A stretch of 64,000 nt of DNA from Rhineura floridana (taxonomy: Eukaryota > Chordata > Lepidosauria > Squamata > Rhineuridae), in the NCBI RefSeq assembly GCF_030035675.1, contig NC_084487.1, forward strand, positions 68,719,486-68,783,485, given 5' to 3'. Within the stretch, counting starts at the first letter, position 1. Each line of letters starts with the position of its first letter. The notes under the pieces were generated by a model. It ran no database searches and was not told the origin of the DNA. It was given only the letters and a program-made list of their open reading frames with translations. Made by a program: the position numbers and the translations under genes. Below are positions 42,164-53,958 of the stretch, piece after piece.

Positions 42164-43800
42164 CTGCTTGTATTGGGTGGGGGTGTTTGGCCTTACTGTG
42201 CTGTGGGCCTGGGACAGGCTGGTGCCCAAGGGTCCAGTCATGCCTGGTGCTGAACCTGGTTGTAGTGCTTGATTTTAAAGGAGGGTATAGATATAGTCTG
42301 AATCTAATTATTCCCAAGTGTACCAAATGAGACGGTATTAAGGGGAGTCCTGTAGAATTTAATTTAGTGCTCTAAAATCCAAGCTACTTCTTAACACGGT
42401 AGAAATGGGAACAGCTTCTTGCTCATTTTTCTTTTGGCAAAGGGTGATTAAGCTTCAGATACTTAAAACCTGGAGCTGTGTGCCTATTGTCTGGTAACAA
42501 AAACTAGGGCTGCAATCCTAAAATGAAGCCTCATTGAATTCAATAGGACTTCTGAACAGACATGGTTAGGATTGCCCTCTAAATCCTGTACCAAAGTCCA
42601 GGGTGGTTGCAGCCCTAGACATATACAGGAGTAATCCTCATTGAAGGCAGTGTGATATACTGGGGTTGGGATCAGACTGAATGTCACATATAATACCCTC
42701 AACAATATGTTAATGCATGCCTTGGGTCCCCACTGTGACTATGGGCGCCACAGTGCCTTTAGCCACACTCACTCCTTGCTACCTGTCAAGCCCTCCTAAT
42801 TTTTGTTTTGTTTTAAATTGAGGGCTTTGGACTTCTGTTGTGTGTGTGTGTTACCTGCTTTGTTATATGTTTTATTTGGGAAGGTGTAGATCCAGTAGTA
42901 TAGTGGCAAATTCAGAAGTGCAGGGTCCCTTCATAATAGTCGCAGCCACGCCCCCTTCTACGTTTATACAAACTTCTAAGATTATAGAATAATGTGGCCA
43001 GGCTTAAATATTGCTTTCTGCTTCTCTATCACTGTCACTATTTGACTGTCCTTTCTCACTGTCAAGAGATATTACCTGAATTACTAAATTCAGTGTCTGC
43101 ATATTTATCTCCTACTGCTACAATCTGCTTGATGATGTACATGGGATGCTACCATTAGCATTCACTGTCTCTTTTTCTGCAGTTACAGAATTCTCACTCT
43201 CCACATCTTGGCCTTTTAAAGTAGAAACTAATAAGAACTCCTTGGCTCCAATCAGCAGGAAAGGACAAGGAAGCAAGTTAGAAGACTCTTTCCGTAGCCA
43301 ACACACTCCCCTTTCACACTGATTGGCTCATAGGCTGCTGGAGACATAGGGACCTTGCTGGGACCTGGCTCCCAAAAAAGTAATGGGTCTAAGACCCCAG
43401 AGACCATGGACTACTACGCCCCTGTGTAGATCTGTCACTTGATTTTAGGAAGGTGGTTCTGAGCATTCCCTTTCCCCCATATGAAATGTGTTTTTTAGAC
43501 TTCCAAATATCATTAAAAAACAGGGCTGGAGACACGTGGTGTAGGCTATCACTAGTCAGTGTAGGATACATAGTTGTGTTACAAGAAAATGCAAAAAGAA
43601 ATGCTGGAGCATCAGAGGTGAAGGTGAGTTCTACAGTGGCTGCTAATACATGTTCAGCCTTCAAACTGCTTATTTCTGTTCTTTGAACCCCATGAGAGGT
43701 CTTCACATCCGCACATGTATCAGGCAACCATTTTCCGTACTGTGTGTACCGCCCTTAATCCAAAATAACGATCGCATTGCGGAGGAGTAGCTGGAGTTAG
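42164..43800. other. Intergenic upstream of PHLDA1
   Basis: No gene. A short inverted repeat of the GGCTGCAATCCTAAAATG / CATGGTTAGGATTGCCCT type lies at 42504-42590. The ends near 42886 (GTGTAGATCCAGTAGTATAG) and 43430 (GACTACTACGCCCCTGTGTA) are roughly inverted and may bound another non-autonomous element. Confidence 0.4.
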
Positions 43801-43811
43801 GCTGTTGCAGC

Positions 43812-43910
43812 ATTAAAAATAAAAATCTTGTGGCACCTTAAAAACGAAGACATGTTTTGTGACATCAGCTCCTCCTAAGTATAACTGTCTTCTTCCGACA
43901 GAAGAAGTTG
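43812..43910. repeat. Short dispersed repeat (TCTTGTGGCACCTTAAA type)
   Basis: AAATCTTGTGGCACCTTAAA followed by AACGAAGACATG is wording I know from many sauropsid loci. It is degraded and class uncertain. Confidence 0.4.
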
Positions 43911-44547
43911 GGAGGGCAAGGAGGTATTTGGGGGGCTGGCTTTCCCGCGCTGCTTCAGCCTCGGTGGGTGGCACATTCCAGAGGGGGCGCCCAGGCTCCA
44001 GCCTGCCTGTCAGTGTCATTTAAAAAGTGCTCTCGCTCCAGCCCATAGCGGGGCGGACTCGTTTTGAGTTTGAGGAGCGAACGTGGCCAGCACTGGAGAA
44101 GCGCTTTGTTCTTTGGCGCCGTTGTGCTTCGACTGAAACGCCACAGGCCTCTGGCCCGAGAGGAGGAAGCAGACAGGCGAGGAGCGCAGTCCCTGAGGCG
44201 AGGGTGTGAGCGAGAGCGCGGGGCTTTCCTCGGCCAGCCTCTTTCAGCGAGCACCGCTCGCTTCGGCCGCTCTCACCCACCAACTCACCCACCCAACTGG
44301 GTGTCACTTCGGGGTGGGAAAACGCGTTCAAAAGCAGCGGGAGCCTAGCAGTTTCCTTCAGTGGTTGTGGAAAACGCCGAGCGGGTGCGCGGGTAGCAGC
44401 ACCACAGCCGAAGCGGTCGTCGTTGGAGGAGGCGGAGAAAGCCTTCAAGCAGCGCCCCCGGGATCCCGCCCGCCGGGCTTGAAGCCTCCCGCGCGGGCGC
44501 AGTTTCCTCCTCCGTCGTGCGGGAACTTTCTTAGCGGCGTCGGGAGG

Positions 44548-45012
44548 ATGCTGGAGGGCGGTGGCAAGCCCGTGAAGGAGGGCGTGCTGGAGAAGCGCAG
44601 CGACGGCTTGCTGCAGCTGTGGAAGAAGAAGCGCTGCATCCTCACTGAAGAAGGGCTGCTGCTTATCCCGCCCAAGCAACAGCAGGAGCCGGTGGCGGCG
44701 CCCACGGGTGTGGGGACGGCGGCGGCGGCGCCCGCCGCCAAGATCAAGGAGTTGCCCTTCGCCACCATGAAGACGGTGGACTGTGTGGAGCGGAAAGGCA
44801 AGTACGTGTATTTCACGGTGGTGATGGCCGAGGGCAAGGAGATCGACTTTCGGTGTCCGCAGGAGCAAGGCTGGAACGCCGAGATCACGCTGCAGCTGGT
44901 GCAGTACAAGAACCGCCAGGCCATCCTGGCCGTCAAGTCCACCCGGCAGAAGCAGCAGCACCTCGTCCAGCAGCACGGGCCCCGCCTGCGGAGCGCCTCC
45001 AACTCCGCCTAG
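44548..45012 (+). CDS. PHLDA1: Pleckstrin homology-like domain family A member 1
   Basis: PHLDA1 (TDAG51) is a small cytosolic and nuclear PH-domain protein induced by stress and growth signals, linked in mammals to apoptosis and lipid binding. The 154-aa frame starts at ATG 44548 (A at -3) with [20 protein letters not shown], then [20 protein letters not shown] (21-40), a variable loop [19 protein letters not shown] (43-61) splitting the PH domain, then [20 protein letters not shown] (74-93), [20 protein letters not shown] (94-113) and [20 protein letters not shown] (114-133). The tail ends RLRSASNSA, as human RLLRSTSNSA. Human PHLDA1 is about 401 aa with a long N-extension, poly-Q and PQ/PH tracts; all are absent. 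An in-frame open stretch upstream to 44197 has no ATG. The CDS is a single exon, and a donor follows the stop. Confidence 0.95.
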   Translation: MLEGGGKPVKEGVLEKRSDGLLQLWKKKRCILTEEGLLLIPPKQQQEPVAAPTGVGTAAAAPAAKIKELPFATMKTVDCVERKGKYVYFTVVMAEGKEIDFRCPQEQGWNAEITLQLVQYKNRQAILAVKSTRQKQQHLVQQHGPRLRSASNSA

Positions 45013-45029
45013 TCGGGCCCCGCGTGCAG
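45013..45029 (+). other. PHLDA1: PHLDA1 3' UTR start and splice donor
   Basis: GTGCAG joined to GTAGGTACC at 45029/45030 is a good donor 17 bases after the stop. In mammals PHLDA1 has an intron just after the CDS, so the rest of the 3' UTR is probably in a second exon downstream whose acceptor I could not fix. Confidence 0.55.
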
Positions 45030-45488
45030 GTAGGTACCGACGTCGCCCACCCTCGATTCCTGTGCCTGCGCGAGGCAGCGAGGCAGTCGCAGCTTTAAGC
45101 TGGGACCTGATTCTCTCATCTCCCCTACGCTTCCCCTTCCTAGATGGCTTCCAGACCCCTGCTCATAGTTTCCATAACCGTTGCCACACCGTTGCGCTTA
45201 GCCCACTGGTCACCCCACCTTTTTCATTTTACCAAACAAAAAGTCAAGTGTTGGCTTGCAAACTATTTGCTTTCCTGAAGAATGCGCCTTTATATACAGC
45301 AGCCTATTTAGTCTGTTTCACACGTGTTTGTGTTCCGTTTGCCCTGTGTATACATGGGGGGGAGAGAGGGTCGCTTGAGGACTTTCATGCGTTCTCATAC
45401 ACAGAAATTCTATGTAATTAGGAGTAACATGTAAAGCTCTTAATCGGACCCATTTTTATTGTTCCACTGTAGCATGTGGTTTGTCTTG

Positions 45489-45560
45489 CTTGCTCCTACT
45501 TGGAGGAAGGGCGGGATATCAATTGAATGAACGAACGAACGAATGAATAAATAAATTCTA
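45489..45560 (+). mobile_element. LINE 3' tail with GAAC/GAAT repeats
   Basis: TTGGAGGAAGGGCGGGATAT is followed by a GAAC/GAAT/AAAT short tandem tail, the usual end of a reptile LINE. Confidence 0.55.
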
Positions 45561-45713
45561 TGAGCCCAGAGCTCTCTGGGTGCTGCTCATGGTGTGCTGT
45601 GTTGTGAGATGGTGATGGGTTTTTGTGTAACTAAATCAAGGGTGACCCAAGACACTTGGGTGCTGAGGCAGAGTAAGAAATCCCCGCTCTCCAAAGTTAA
45701 GGTGAAGAGTATT

Positions 45714-45955
45714 TATTTGTTTTATTTATTTATTATTTCATTTATATCCCACCTTTCCTCCAAGAAGCTCAAAGTGGCATACATGGATCTCCCCCCTCCA
45801 TTTTATCCCCACAACAACCCTGTGAGGTAGGTTAAGCTGACTGGTAGTGACAGTCACCCAGTGAGCTTCATGACTAAGTGGGAATTTGAACACTGGTCTC
45901 CAAAGTCAATCTGTTGATTTTGGCCCCATAATTACTGTGCTGTAGCGACCACAAA
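45714..45955 (-). mobile_element. tRNA-derived SINE (reverse strand)
   Basis: The + strand reads ATTTATATCCCACCTTTCCT, ATCCCCACAACAACCCTGTG, GGTAGGTTAAGCTGACTGG, CACCCAGTGAGCTTCATG and GGGAATTTGAACACTGGTCT. The last is the reverse of a decayed pol III B-box, so the SINE head is on the right. It is probably in the PHLDA1 intron or 3' UTR. Confidence 0.75.
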
Positions 45956-45960
45956 AAATA

Positions 45961-48900
45961 ATTACTGGCTATATCTGCAAATCATCCAGTTCACATGTTA
46001 TGGTTGACCTTTCAAGCATTAGACTGAGGACAGTTAGAGACCATTTGTGTATTAAATGTAAAAGAAACCTGTGAATTGGTTGTGGGGTGGAAGTTAGTAT
46101 CTCACTGGAGTTGAAGTTTAGCTGTGAAACTGCTGCAAAAATAGCGTTTTTGGTTGCTGCCACCTGCAAGGACACTGCAAGAGACCCTGTTCTTACTATC
46201 ATTCTTGGATTTAAAGCAAGTAGCCAATGTGTGTGTAATTGATAAAAGCAGAATGCTACTAGGTTAATTCAGATCATTATCCTATGTTATAGATTGAATC
46301 CAAGAGATGCTTCTGGAAGCAAGGAGGACCCTCTCTGTTGATCACAACCTTGGCAAACAAAGGGAGTACAAATGCAAGGGAGAGCATCAATTCTGCTCCT
46401 GGAGTCTTCCTACTTTTGAGACAGTCCATGATCACTGGGGAAGCATTTCAACTCTTGTAGTTTTGACTACTACTTATGAACTTTTGAAATGATGATTTGG
46501 CCTGCTGGGTGTCAAAGGACATAATATTGTTGCTGCCATTTTTATTCTAATCTATTTTATGTTTTATGTTAATTTATTGGTGGAGGTTTTTCAAGCTTGT
46601 TTGCAAGATATTTCTGAATGTTAGGCCATTTAGAAAGAAATGGCACACAGAGCATACTTGCATTGGCTACATTGGAGTAAGAAAGAAGAGGATGTTGGAG
46701 AACTGAAGAGATTTCCCAAAATATGGCCTTTCCAACTAGTTTTTCCCCAACATCACTTTTTACATCATTTTTCCATTACCATAAGTGAGAAACTGTTCTG
46801 AAACAAAAGTGTGTAATTTGCCCCCAAATAAGAATTTGTTTCAAATGCTAATTCATAAGAAGGGCCTCCTCTTCAAGGAAATCAATGGCTTGGAACTTGA
46901 TATCTAGATTGTTTTAATTTTTATTATACATTCATTTGGAGAGTATTATATTTTGTATTCAACAGTACATTCATTTGGGTATGCCACTTGTGTGTGTTCC
47001 TGTTTCATGAACAGGCAAAGGAAATCTGACTTGATAGATTATCAAGGATAATAGATTTAAAAATACAGTCATGTTATCTTCTTTTTTTGTGTGGCATTCA
47101 GATAGTACAACCATGCCGAGAACTGTTTATTGCACTTTGTCTGAATTTGGGACCCTGCCTGTAATGTTTCTCAGAGTTGTTACTTGATTCTGCTCATGTC
47201 AGTCTGAAACGTCTTCAAATGCCACACTAAAATCATCCCATCCAGTAAACCTCTTAGTGTTTAACTGAGTAATTTACCCATAATTCCTATAATTGAGTTT
47301 CCTGGATGAGCCTCAGTGCAACATTTTCCATGGCCCCCTTCCATAGCCTCTAAGAACCCAGGATGTTTTAGCCAGGGAGCGACACTCATTTTTAACTTAA
47401 TAAGAAACATTCTGCTTTTGTTGTTTGTTGTTTTTACAGTCTTAATATGGCACAAGTAAGGTTTCTAATAACTGTGTTTTTTAAAAAAGCGATGAATTGG
47501 TTCTTTCAGTTATAAGGAGTCTAATGTTGTTAACTGGATAAGAGAAGATATTGAGCTTTGCAAGCGTATTGTTATCTTCAGTCCAACTGTTCTGTTTTGA
47601 AGCAGGGCCAGCATCAGGAATAGGCACCGTTGGGCACCTGTTGATACTCATACCTTTGCATGAGTCCCTCTGCCATCCCTTTGAGTCCCCAACCCTGCTC
47701 TCCTCCTCTTTGCTGTTACTACCTGTTTACCTGAGCATGCAAGCACTCCAGGCAAATATAAGATTTGGCAAGTGAACACATTGCAGCAACAACTGGTGGA
47801 GCCATTCAGGGTGGGAGTCTGTGTGCGCCATGCCCAAGGGCTCCCCAAAACCTGAAGCCAACACTGTTCTGAAGGATACCTTGGGCTTTCTTTTACTACT
47901 TCCAATTTAGTCTAATTCTGCAAAATTCTGCCCCATTTATCTCAGATTAATACAGCATAGCGCACCTTAAAATATTAAGTATCTGAATGCAGCCCTAATG
48001 TATCCTAATCCTAACAAGCTATGAATGATCTTCTTGCTGAGACTTTGGGTGATAGCCAATGTTAGCCATACTCTGAGTAGACCTATTAAATTCAATGGGC
48101 TTAAGTCTCTTGATTTCAGTGCATCTGCCCTTCACGTGTAACAGTCTGTTGATAGTGTTCTTGGCTTCCTTCCCCAACATTTATCAAAATGGTGATTAAA
48201 TGTTTGTAAAATAAATTTACCCAAAGACACTAGTGGATTCAGAAACAGGACTTACATGATGAGCTTTGCCAGTTTTCCTTTTTCTGACCAAATCAATGAG
48301 AACATCCATTTTCCCGTCTATCTTCCTACTCCTGCTGTTTAATATCCTCGGTTGAGGATCCTGGACCAAAAAATTAAATTTCATACTGAATTTCTTGAGG
48401 TTGGCTCATATTGTCATAACTGCACAATACACTGTGTTTTTAAAAAAATAGCGGCAAAAGTCTTTGGTCATATCAGCTGCTGCTTTTCACAATACAACAG
48501 AACACTTTGCAGTCACCTCTAAACAATTTGTAGGAAAACTATGGCCAATGTGAGAGAATCATGTTTATCCTCTGATATTAGGAATAAACATTTTCACTGT
48601 TTATAGTCTTCTGTTGGGTAGATCTATCTAAAGGATAAATTTCAGTGCCAGCCTGAGTTCATTCATTTGTACTGATAATATTTTACTTATATGATCAATA
48701 AGGCTGTGGCTTTTTCCTTCTTCATCTAGACTTCTTTAGGGTTGCTTTGTTTTGTATTACTTTTAAGACTTAGTATAAATCTCCACAGGAATCACTTAGA
48801 TTCTGCTGGGTCTCTGAGCCTAAGAAATGTCTTTGTAGTATATTCTAAGTATTAAAATCAAGGTCATTCCTAGACTGAGACTATGACAGAGCAACACATT

Positions 48901-49474
48901 TAAGTTTCGATCCTGAACTGCATTTATTAGGAAGCACATTTCATTAAATCTGGTGGATTTACCTTCAAGTATATGTTTGCCTTGGATGTGGCTACAAATC
49001 CCATTTGAGGTTCATAAGCAATGCAACTATTTCAGATCCTCGCTGTAAAGGAACATGGGCATAAATAACACTGAGAGATCAAGTAATGATTATGAGGAAG
49101 TGTCCCCGGTTAATTCTGGCTATGATTACTTTTTAAGCTAAAAGCAGTGAATTTAATTCATTGATTTCATTCTCTTTCATATGATTGATGCCATATATAT
49201 CTGACAAGTTTCCTGACAAAAGGACAGAATTCACCAAGGAAATTCAGGGTATAGTAACTTAGTAATAATGGATGGTTTTGCACATGTGATTTTGGGGCTT
49301 TCCCTCCCCCCTCTATGTGATGCTTACCATGGTGTATAGGCCCCACAAATGGAGGTGGATACAGTTGCTCTGTTACCAACATGCTTCTGCATAATGTCCT
49401 AGTGAAAAGCAGTTTTACATCGGTGTTGCAAAATAATGGTGAAAAACAATAGGTAGACTGCATTTGTATGTCAT
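45961..49474. other. Downstream of PHLDA1, unique sequence
   Basis: A long AT-rich stretch is poor in recognisable repeats (a decayed element at about 47585-47880 and a short inverted repeat near 48060 excepted). The TE scarcity fits a long conserved 3' UTR exon of PHLDA1, whose human transcript is several kb longer than its CDS, but no acceptor was fixed. Confidence 0.35.
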
Positions 49475-49482
49475 GGTAAACC

Positions 49483-49719
49483 TGTGAATGCAGAGATCAC
49501 TCCTACTTTGCTCTGCCCCTAACAAAAGCAGAAGTGGGGCTCATGGTTTCTTTCATTCCAAACAAACCTCTACATGAAATAATATTTTCTTCTTGGCTTA
49601 CTAGTTGTGGTTTGTTTGAGCAGAACAAATCACAACCACTGGTTTGGACTAAGCCAGGAGTCATGGTTTGTTTGGTGACAGCAGGGGAGGAGTGAAGCAC
49701 GAACAGTCTCTGTAGTCAC
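49483..49719. mobile_element. hAT-like MITE, 237 bp
   Basis: Perfect 8-bp target duplications GGTAAACC lie at 49475-49482 and 49720-49727. The ends TGTGAATGCAGAGA and TCTCTGTAGTCAC are inverted with a few mismatches. Inside, TGGTTTGTTT-type words repeat, as in the relic at 16925-17277. Confidence 0.75.
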
Positions 49720-50043
49720 GGTAAACCTTTCCATGACATGCAAGCTGGACTTTATTTTGTTCATTTGCTTCTCAGTAGTACAAGGAAGATGCTGTTCTTA
49801 GTTTTCAGAAGAAAGGAAATCACCCTTATGGTATTTTTCTGCTACATTCTGGAAGTAACCCCTCATTTCTTTTTTAGTTCATGGTTTCCAAATACTGGCT
49901 TTTGCAAATTAGCTGCAGTGATATACCAAGTGTTTTCTGGCACATTATGAGCTGAAACAAGTGTTATCAAACAAATGTGTGTAAATATGATTCAAATGAT
50001 TTCTGAGAGATGTGATTTATTTTTCAATATGCATTCCATTTCA

Positions 50044-50049
50044 AATAAA
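50044..50049 (+). terminator. Candidate PHLDA1 poly(A) signal AATAAA
   Basis: AATAAA is followed by GT-rich TGTTTTGTCAGCATGGTGTG. A site here would give a gene about 6 kb long, similar to the human locus. Several other AATAAA words exist, so this is a weak inference. Confidence 0.25.
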
Positions 50050-50099
50050 GAAGTATCCATTGAAATGTTTTGTCAGCATGGTGTGAATACATTAAATCT

Positions 50100-51187
50100 T
50101 CCAGAGAGACACTGAAACCATTTTTCTGAACTTAATCTTCAACAGGTGGCTGTAAATCTCATTCATATCCATGGAAGTTCCTTTCATTGATTCACTCATT
50201 TTGAGGTCTTGACATAGACGGTAGCTTTGTTTTTTAAGAGTAGCTATCCATGGTTTTCTGTAGTGCTTCCTAAAAGAGAGGTCAGATGACAAAATACTAA
50301 TAATTACAGTGGATCTTTCCAAGAAGGGCTATTTAGAAGAATTACTTGAATGCAGGTTGTGTCAATAATGCTCTGTTCACATGTCAGTCTTCACCTGCAG
50401 GGTCTTTTCCATTATCAGGAGAATGTAAAAATACAGAATGTAAAAATGCACAATACAAAGCAGGCAAACGAAGAAGGCAGATGTGCACAGTCATTTTAAT
50501 TGTGCTATGAGGGAGATTAACATAAGCAGGTGACCTGGCTATCTCATTATCCATTTAATTTGTAAGCGCACTTAAAGCATGTCTAGGTGCTACTCGTAAA
50601 TAAGTGCACATGTTTATAATAAAAATAATCTGACAAAGCCATAATGGATACAAAGATATGTGTTTATGGCTGACCAGAGACGTATGATTAGCCACCTATG
50701 TAAGCATCAGAGATTTGAACCTCCATCCAGAAAAGTGTGTGAATTGACCAGAGCAGTCCTGTTGACTTTTATAGCGATTTTATTTGAGTTAAGTGGACTA
50801 AAGACCAAGTGATTTCAAGATGAGTCAAGAGTATGGCACAAAATAAGATTGTGTATTCAGAATTTCCAGATAAACTGGCATCACTCTGAGTCAGAACAAA
50901 ATAATGTAAGAAACTCTGAAGTTTGCTTTGCCTAATGCAGCTTGTGAAGTACTTGCAGAGCTATTTGGTTGCAACATTTCTCAGTTATCATTATGTGCCT
51001 TTGTAACAATAGCCATGAAGATAATATCCCACTTGTTATAATTGGGGGGGGGAGCAGGAGGGGGGGAAATGTCAATCTTCAGCAGAAGCATCCCTTTCAG
51101 TGAAAATAATCTCAACCACTTTATAAAGCTCAGCAACTGTGTGGTACTTTAAAATCACAGCTAAATATAGTTTAGTAGTTCTCCAAT
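50100..51187. other. Intergenic, nothing recognised
   Basis: Unique AT-rich sequence; a G-rich run lies at about 51043-51066. Confidence 0.45.
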
Positions 51188-51195
51188 ATCTAGGG

Positions 51196-51333
51196 CAGCC
51201 TTTTCCAACCAGTGTGCCTCCAGATGCTGTTGGACCACAACTCCCATCAGCCTCAGCCAGCATTGTCAATGGTCAGGAAAGATGGGAGTTGTGGTCCAAC
51301 AACATCTGGAGGCACACTGGTTGGGAAAGGCTG
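51196..51333. mobile_element. 138-bp palindromic hAT-like MITE, second copy
   Basis: Same length and sequence as the copy at 38763-38900. Its arms match over about 53 bp with two mismatches. Perfect 8-bp target duplications ATCTAGGG lie at 51188-51195 and 51334-51341. Confidence 0.9.
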
Positions 51334-51602
51334 ATCTAGGGATTGGAAGGAAATTAATGTATGGTAACATTCTGATCATTTACTTTTTTTGTAGAATTTA
51401 CATGATCATATTTGGTGACTTTCACATTTATTGTGCATCAGCTAATTGCCTAGTATTTGCTGATAGCATGAGTCTTCTATAGTACCAGCCATTGGACATT
51501 CTTAGCCATGAGGCAAACACTCCTTTGATTCAGTTGGATTTGTAATATGGATGCAAAGCCTACATTGACCAGAATATTCATTCACATCACTTTCTCAGCC
51601 AC

Positions 51603-53030
51603 ATTACTTATTTATTTATTTTATTTATTGCACTTGTATACCGCCCCATAGCTGAAGCTCTCTGGGCGGTTTACAGCAATCAAAAACATTAAAACAAATA
51701 CATAATTTAAAAACATATTTTAAAAACAATTTAAAACACAATTTTAAAATTCAAAACAATATAAAAACAATTTAAAAACACATGCTAAAATGCCTGGGAG
51801 AAGAGGAAAGTCTTGACCTGGTGCTGAAATGATAACAGTGTTGGCGCCAGGCACACCTCGTCAGGCAGATCATTCCATAATTTGGGGGCCACCACTGAGA
51901 AGGCCCTCTCCCTTGTTGCCACCCTCCAAGCTTCCCTTGGAGTAGGCACCCGGAGGAGGGCCTTTGATCTTGAACGTAGTGTACGGGTGGGTTCGTATCA
52001 GGAGAGGCGTTCCATCAGGTATTGTGGTCCCAAGCCATGTAAGGCTTTATAGGTCAAAACCAGCACCTTGAATCGAGCTCGGAAACATACAGGCAGCCAA
52101 TGCAAGCAGGCCAGAATCGGTTTTATATGTTCGGACCATCTGGTCCCCGTTACCAATCTGGCTGCTTCATTTTGCACAAGCTGCAGTTTCCGAACCGTCT
52201 TCAAAGGCAGCCCCACGTAGAGTGCATTGCAGTAATCTAATTTGGAGGTTACCAGAGCATGGACAACTGAAGCCAGGTTATCCCTGTCCAGATAGGGACG
52301 TAGTTGGGCCACCAACCGAAGTTGGTAGAAGGCACTCCGTGCCACCGAGGCTACCTGAGCCTCAAGTGACAGAGATGGTCCTAGGAGAACCCCCAAGCTA
52401 TGAACCTGCTCCTTCAGGGGGAGTGCAACCCCATCCAGAACAGGGTGGACATCCACCATCTGGTCAGAAGAACCACCCACTAGCAGCATCTCAGTCTTGT
52501 CTGGATTGAGCCTCGGTTTATTAGCCCTCATCCAGTCCATTGTCGCAGCCAGGCACCGGTTCAGCACATTGACAGCCTCACCTGAAGAAGATGAAAAGGA
52601 GAAATAGAACTGCGTGTCATCAGCATACTGATGGCAACGCACTCCAAAGCTCCGGATGACCGCACCCAACGGTTTCATGTAGATTGTTGAACAGCATAGG
52701 GGACAGAACTGACCCCTGCGGAACCCCATACTGGAGAGTCCAGGGTGCCGAGTAATATTCCCCAAGCACCACTTTCTGGAGGCGACCTGCCAAGTAGGAG
52801 TGGAATCCCCGCAATGCAGTACCTCCCACTCCCAACTCAGCTAGTCTCCCCAGAAGGATACCATGGTCGATGGTATCGAAAGCCGCTGAGAGATCAAGGA
52901 GAATCAACAGAGTCACACTCCCCCTGTCTTTCTCCCGACAAAGGTCATCATACAGGGCGACCAAGGCTGTTTCCGTGCCAAAACCAGGCCTGAAACCCGA
53001 CTGAAATGGATCCAGATTATTATCAACAAC
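51603..53030 (-). mobile_element. L2-clade LINE, 5'-truncated
   Basis: The minus strand encodes a LINE RT: FQSGFRPGFGTETALV, LLILLDLSAAFDTIDHGILL, GVPQGSVLSPMLFN, the catalytic HQYADDTQ at about 52602-52625, LNPDKTEMLLVGG, LGVLLGPSLSLEAQVASVAR and LDYCNALYVGLPLKTVRKLQ. The wording is of the L2 clade, not CR1. The frame shifts once in the RT near 52690. The 3' UTR on the left contains the inverted GCCCATAGCTGAAGCTCTCT / GGGCGG motif. The endonuclease is missing by 5' truncation. The frame is otherwise long, so the copy is fairly young. Confidence 0.9.
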
Positions 53031-53078
53031 CAGATGTGAATAGCAGAAGAGAGGCTGAAAAGTGGACTAAAACTCATA

Positions 53079-53290
53079 CACTAGGGCCCCGCTCATACAG
53101 CGGGTTACGTTCCAGATCTCCGCTGTAAAGAGAAAACCGCTGTAAAGCGGATCCCATTGACTTACATTGACCAAAATGGCACCCGGCGGCAAAAAACCGC
53201 TGTAAAAGCAGAACAAGCACTGTAAAGCGGGGCCTTTCTACAATTCACAACCGCTGTATTAGCGGAGCGCTGTAAAGCGGGGCCCTACTG
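53079..53290. mobile_element. TA-flanked MITE, 212 bp
   Basis: TA, CACTAGGGCCCCGCTCATAC ... GCGGGGCCCTACTG, TA. Repeated CCGCTGTAAAG words fill the interior in both orientations. TA duplication and CAGTAGGGCCCC ends suggest a pogo/Tigger- or mariner-type non-autonomous element. No transposase is present. Confidence 0.8.
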
Positions 53291-53958
53291 TATGTGCCTT
53301 CTAACTTTCAAAGACGTAATAGTTCTTTAAGGCTGAAATCCTATGAGGGCCACAGGTTCCTCATCCCCGCTTTGTCCCCACAGCAGTGAGGGCACATCTG
53401 GTCCTTTGGGAGAAATTTCCCCCTCAACCCAGCCTTCAGACTAGGGTTGCGGGTCTCCAGTTTTTGCTCAGAGACTGCAGATTTGGGGGGGTCCTCTCTG
53501 GGTGAGTTACCTTAATCTCCAGACTCTTAGCTTTCATTTTAAAAAAAGTTTCTAGGTGGTCTGGTTCAAAATATATAAATCAAAATGTCACACACACACC
53601 CAGCCGCTTCTGTTAGTACTGGCTGCTCTAATCCCTGTCCTTTCAGGTTTTTAGCCAATAAGTGAAGTCAGAGTTGTGATTGACAAGATTTGTTGACCCT
53701 AGGCAATACCTAAACCCCATTTCAAGTTCTGAGAACAGTTTCCTTTTCCTGCTTGTCTCATATCAGGAATTCAGTAAATATATAGCTTTCAGCATCATAA
53801 AGAGTACTTTCTCTGTACAGGAATGGGTCTTGCTTCTGAGTAAACATGCATAGGATTGCACTACCACAGAAGATCACAGCAGGATCTTGTTGGGCTTACA
53901 GAGTAAACAATTTTAGTTATAATTATACTAAAAGAGTACATGCAGGTTTTTTTAATTA

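Larger units (their letters stand above)
43950..45080. promoter_or_regulatory. CpG-rich island and PHLDA1 promoter region
   Basis: The sequence changes sharply to GC- and CpG-rich from about 43950 to 45080, covering the presumed promoter, 5' UTR and CDS of PHLDA1. An ATTTAAAAAG at 44018-44027 is a possible TATA-like box about 520 bp before the start codon. The transcription start cannot be fixed from sequence alone. Confidence 0.6.

Noticed and set aside
44206-44547. N-terminal extension of PHLDA1
   Set aside because: The frame is open but begins with GTG and has no ATG before 44548; it does not resemble the human extension. Kept only as a question in the findings.
44020-44976. A 318-codon minus-strand frame across PHLDA1
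   Set aside because: It mirrors the GC-rich PHLDA1 exon; long antisense frames are expected in GC-rich coding DNA, and its sequence is low-complexity Leu/Arg/His.
52222-52509. A + strand frame within the L2 LINE
   Set aside because: It is the reverse-strand shadow of the LINE RT frame.
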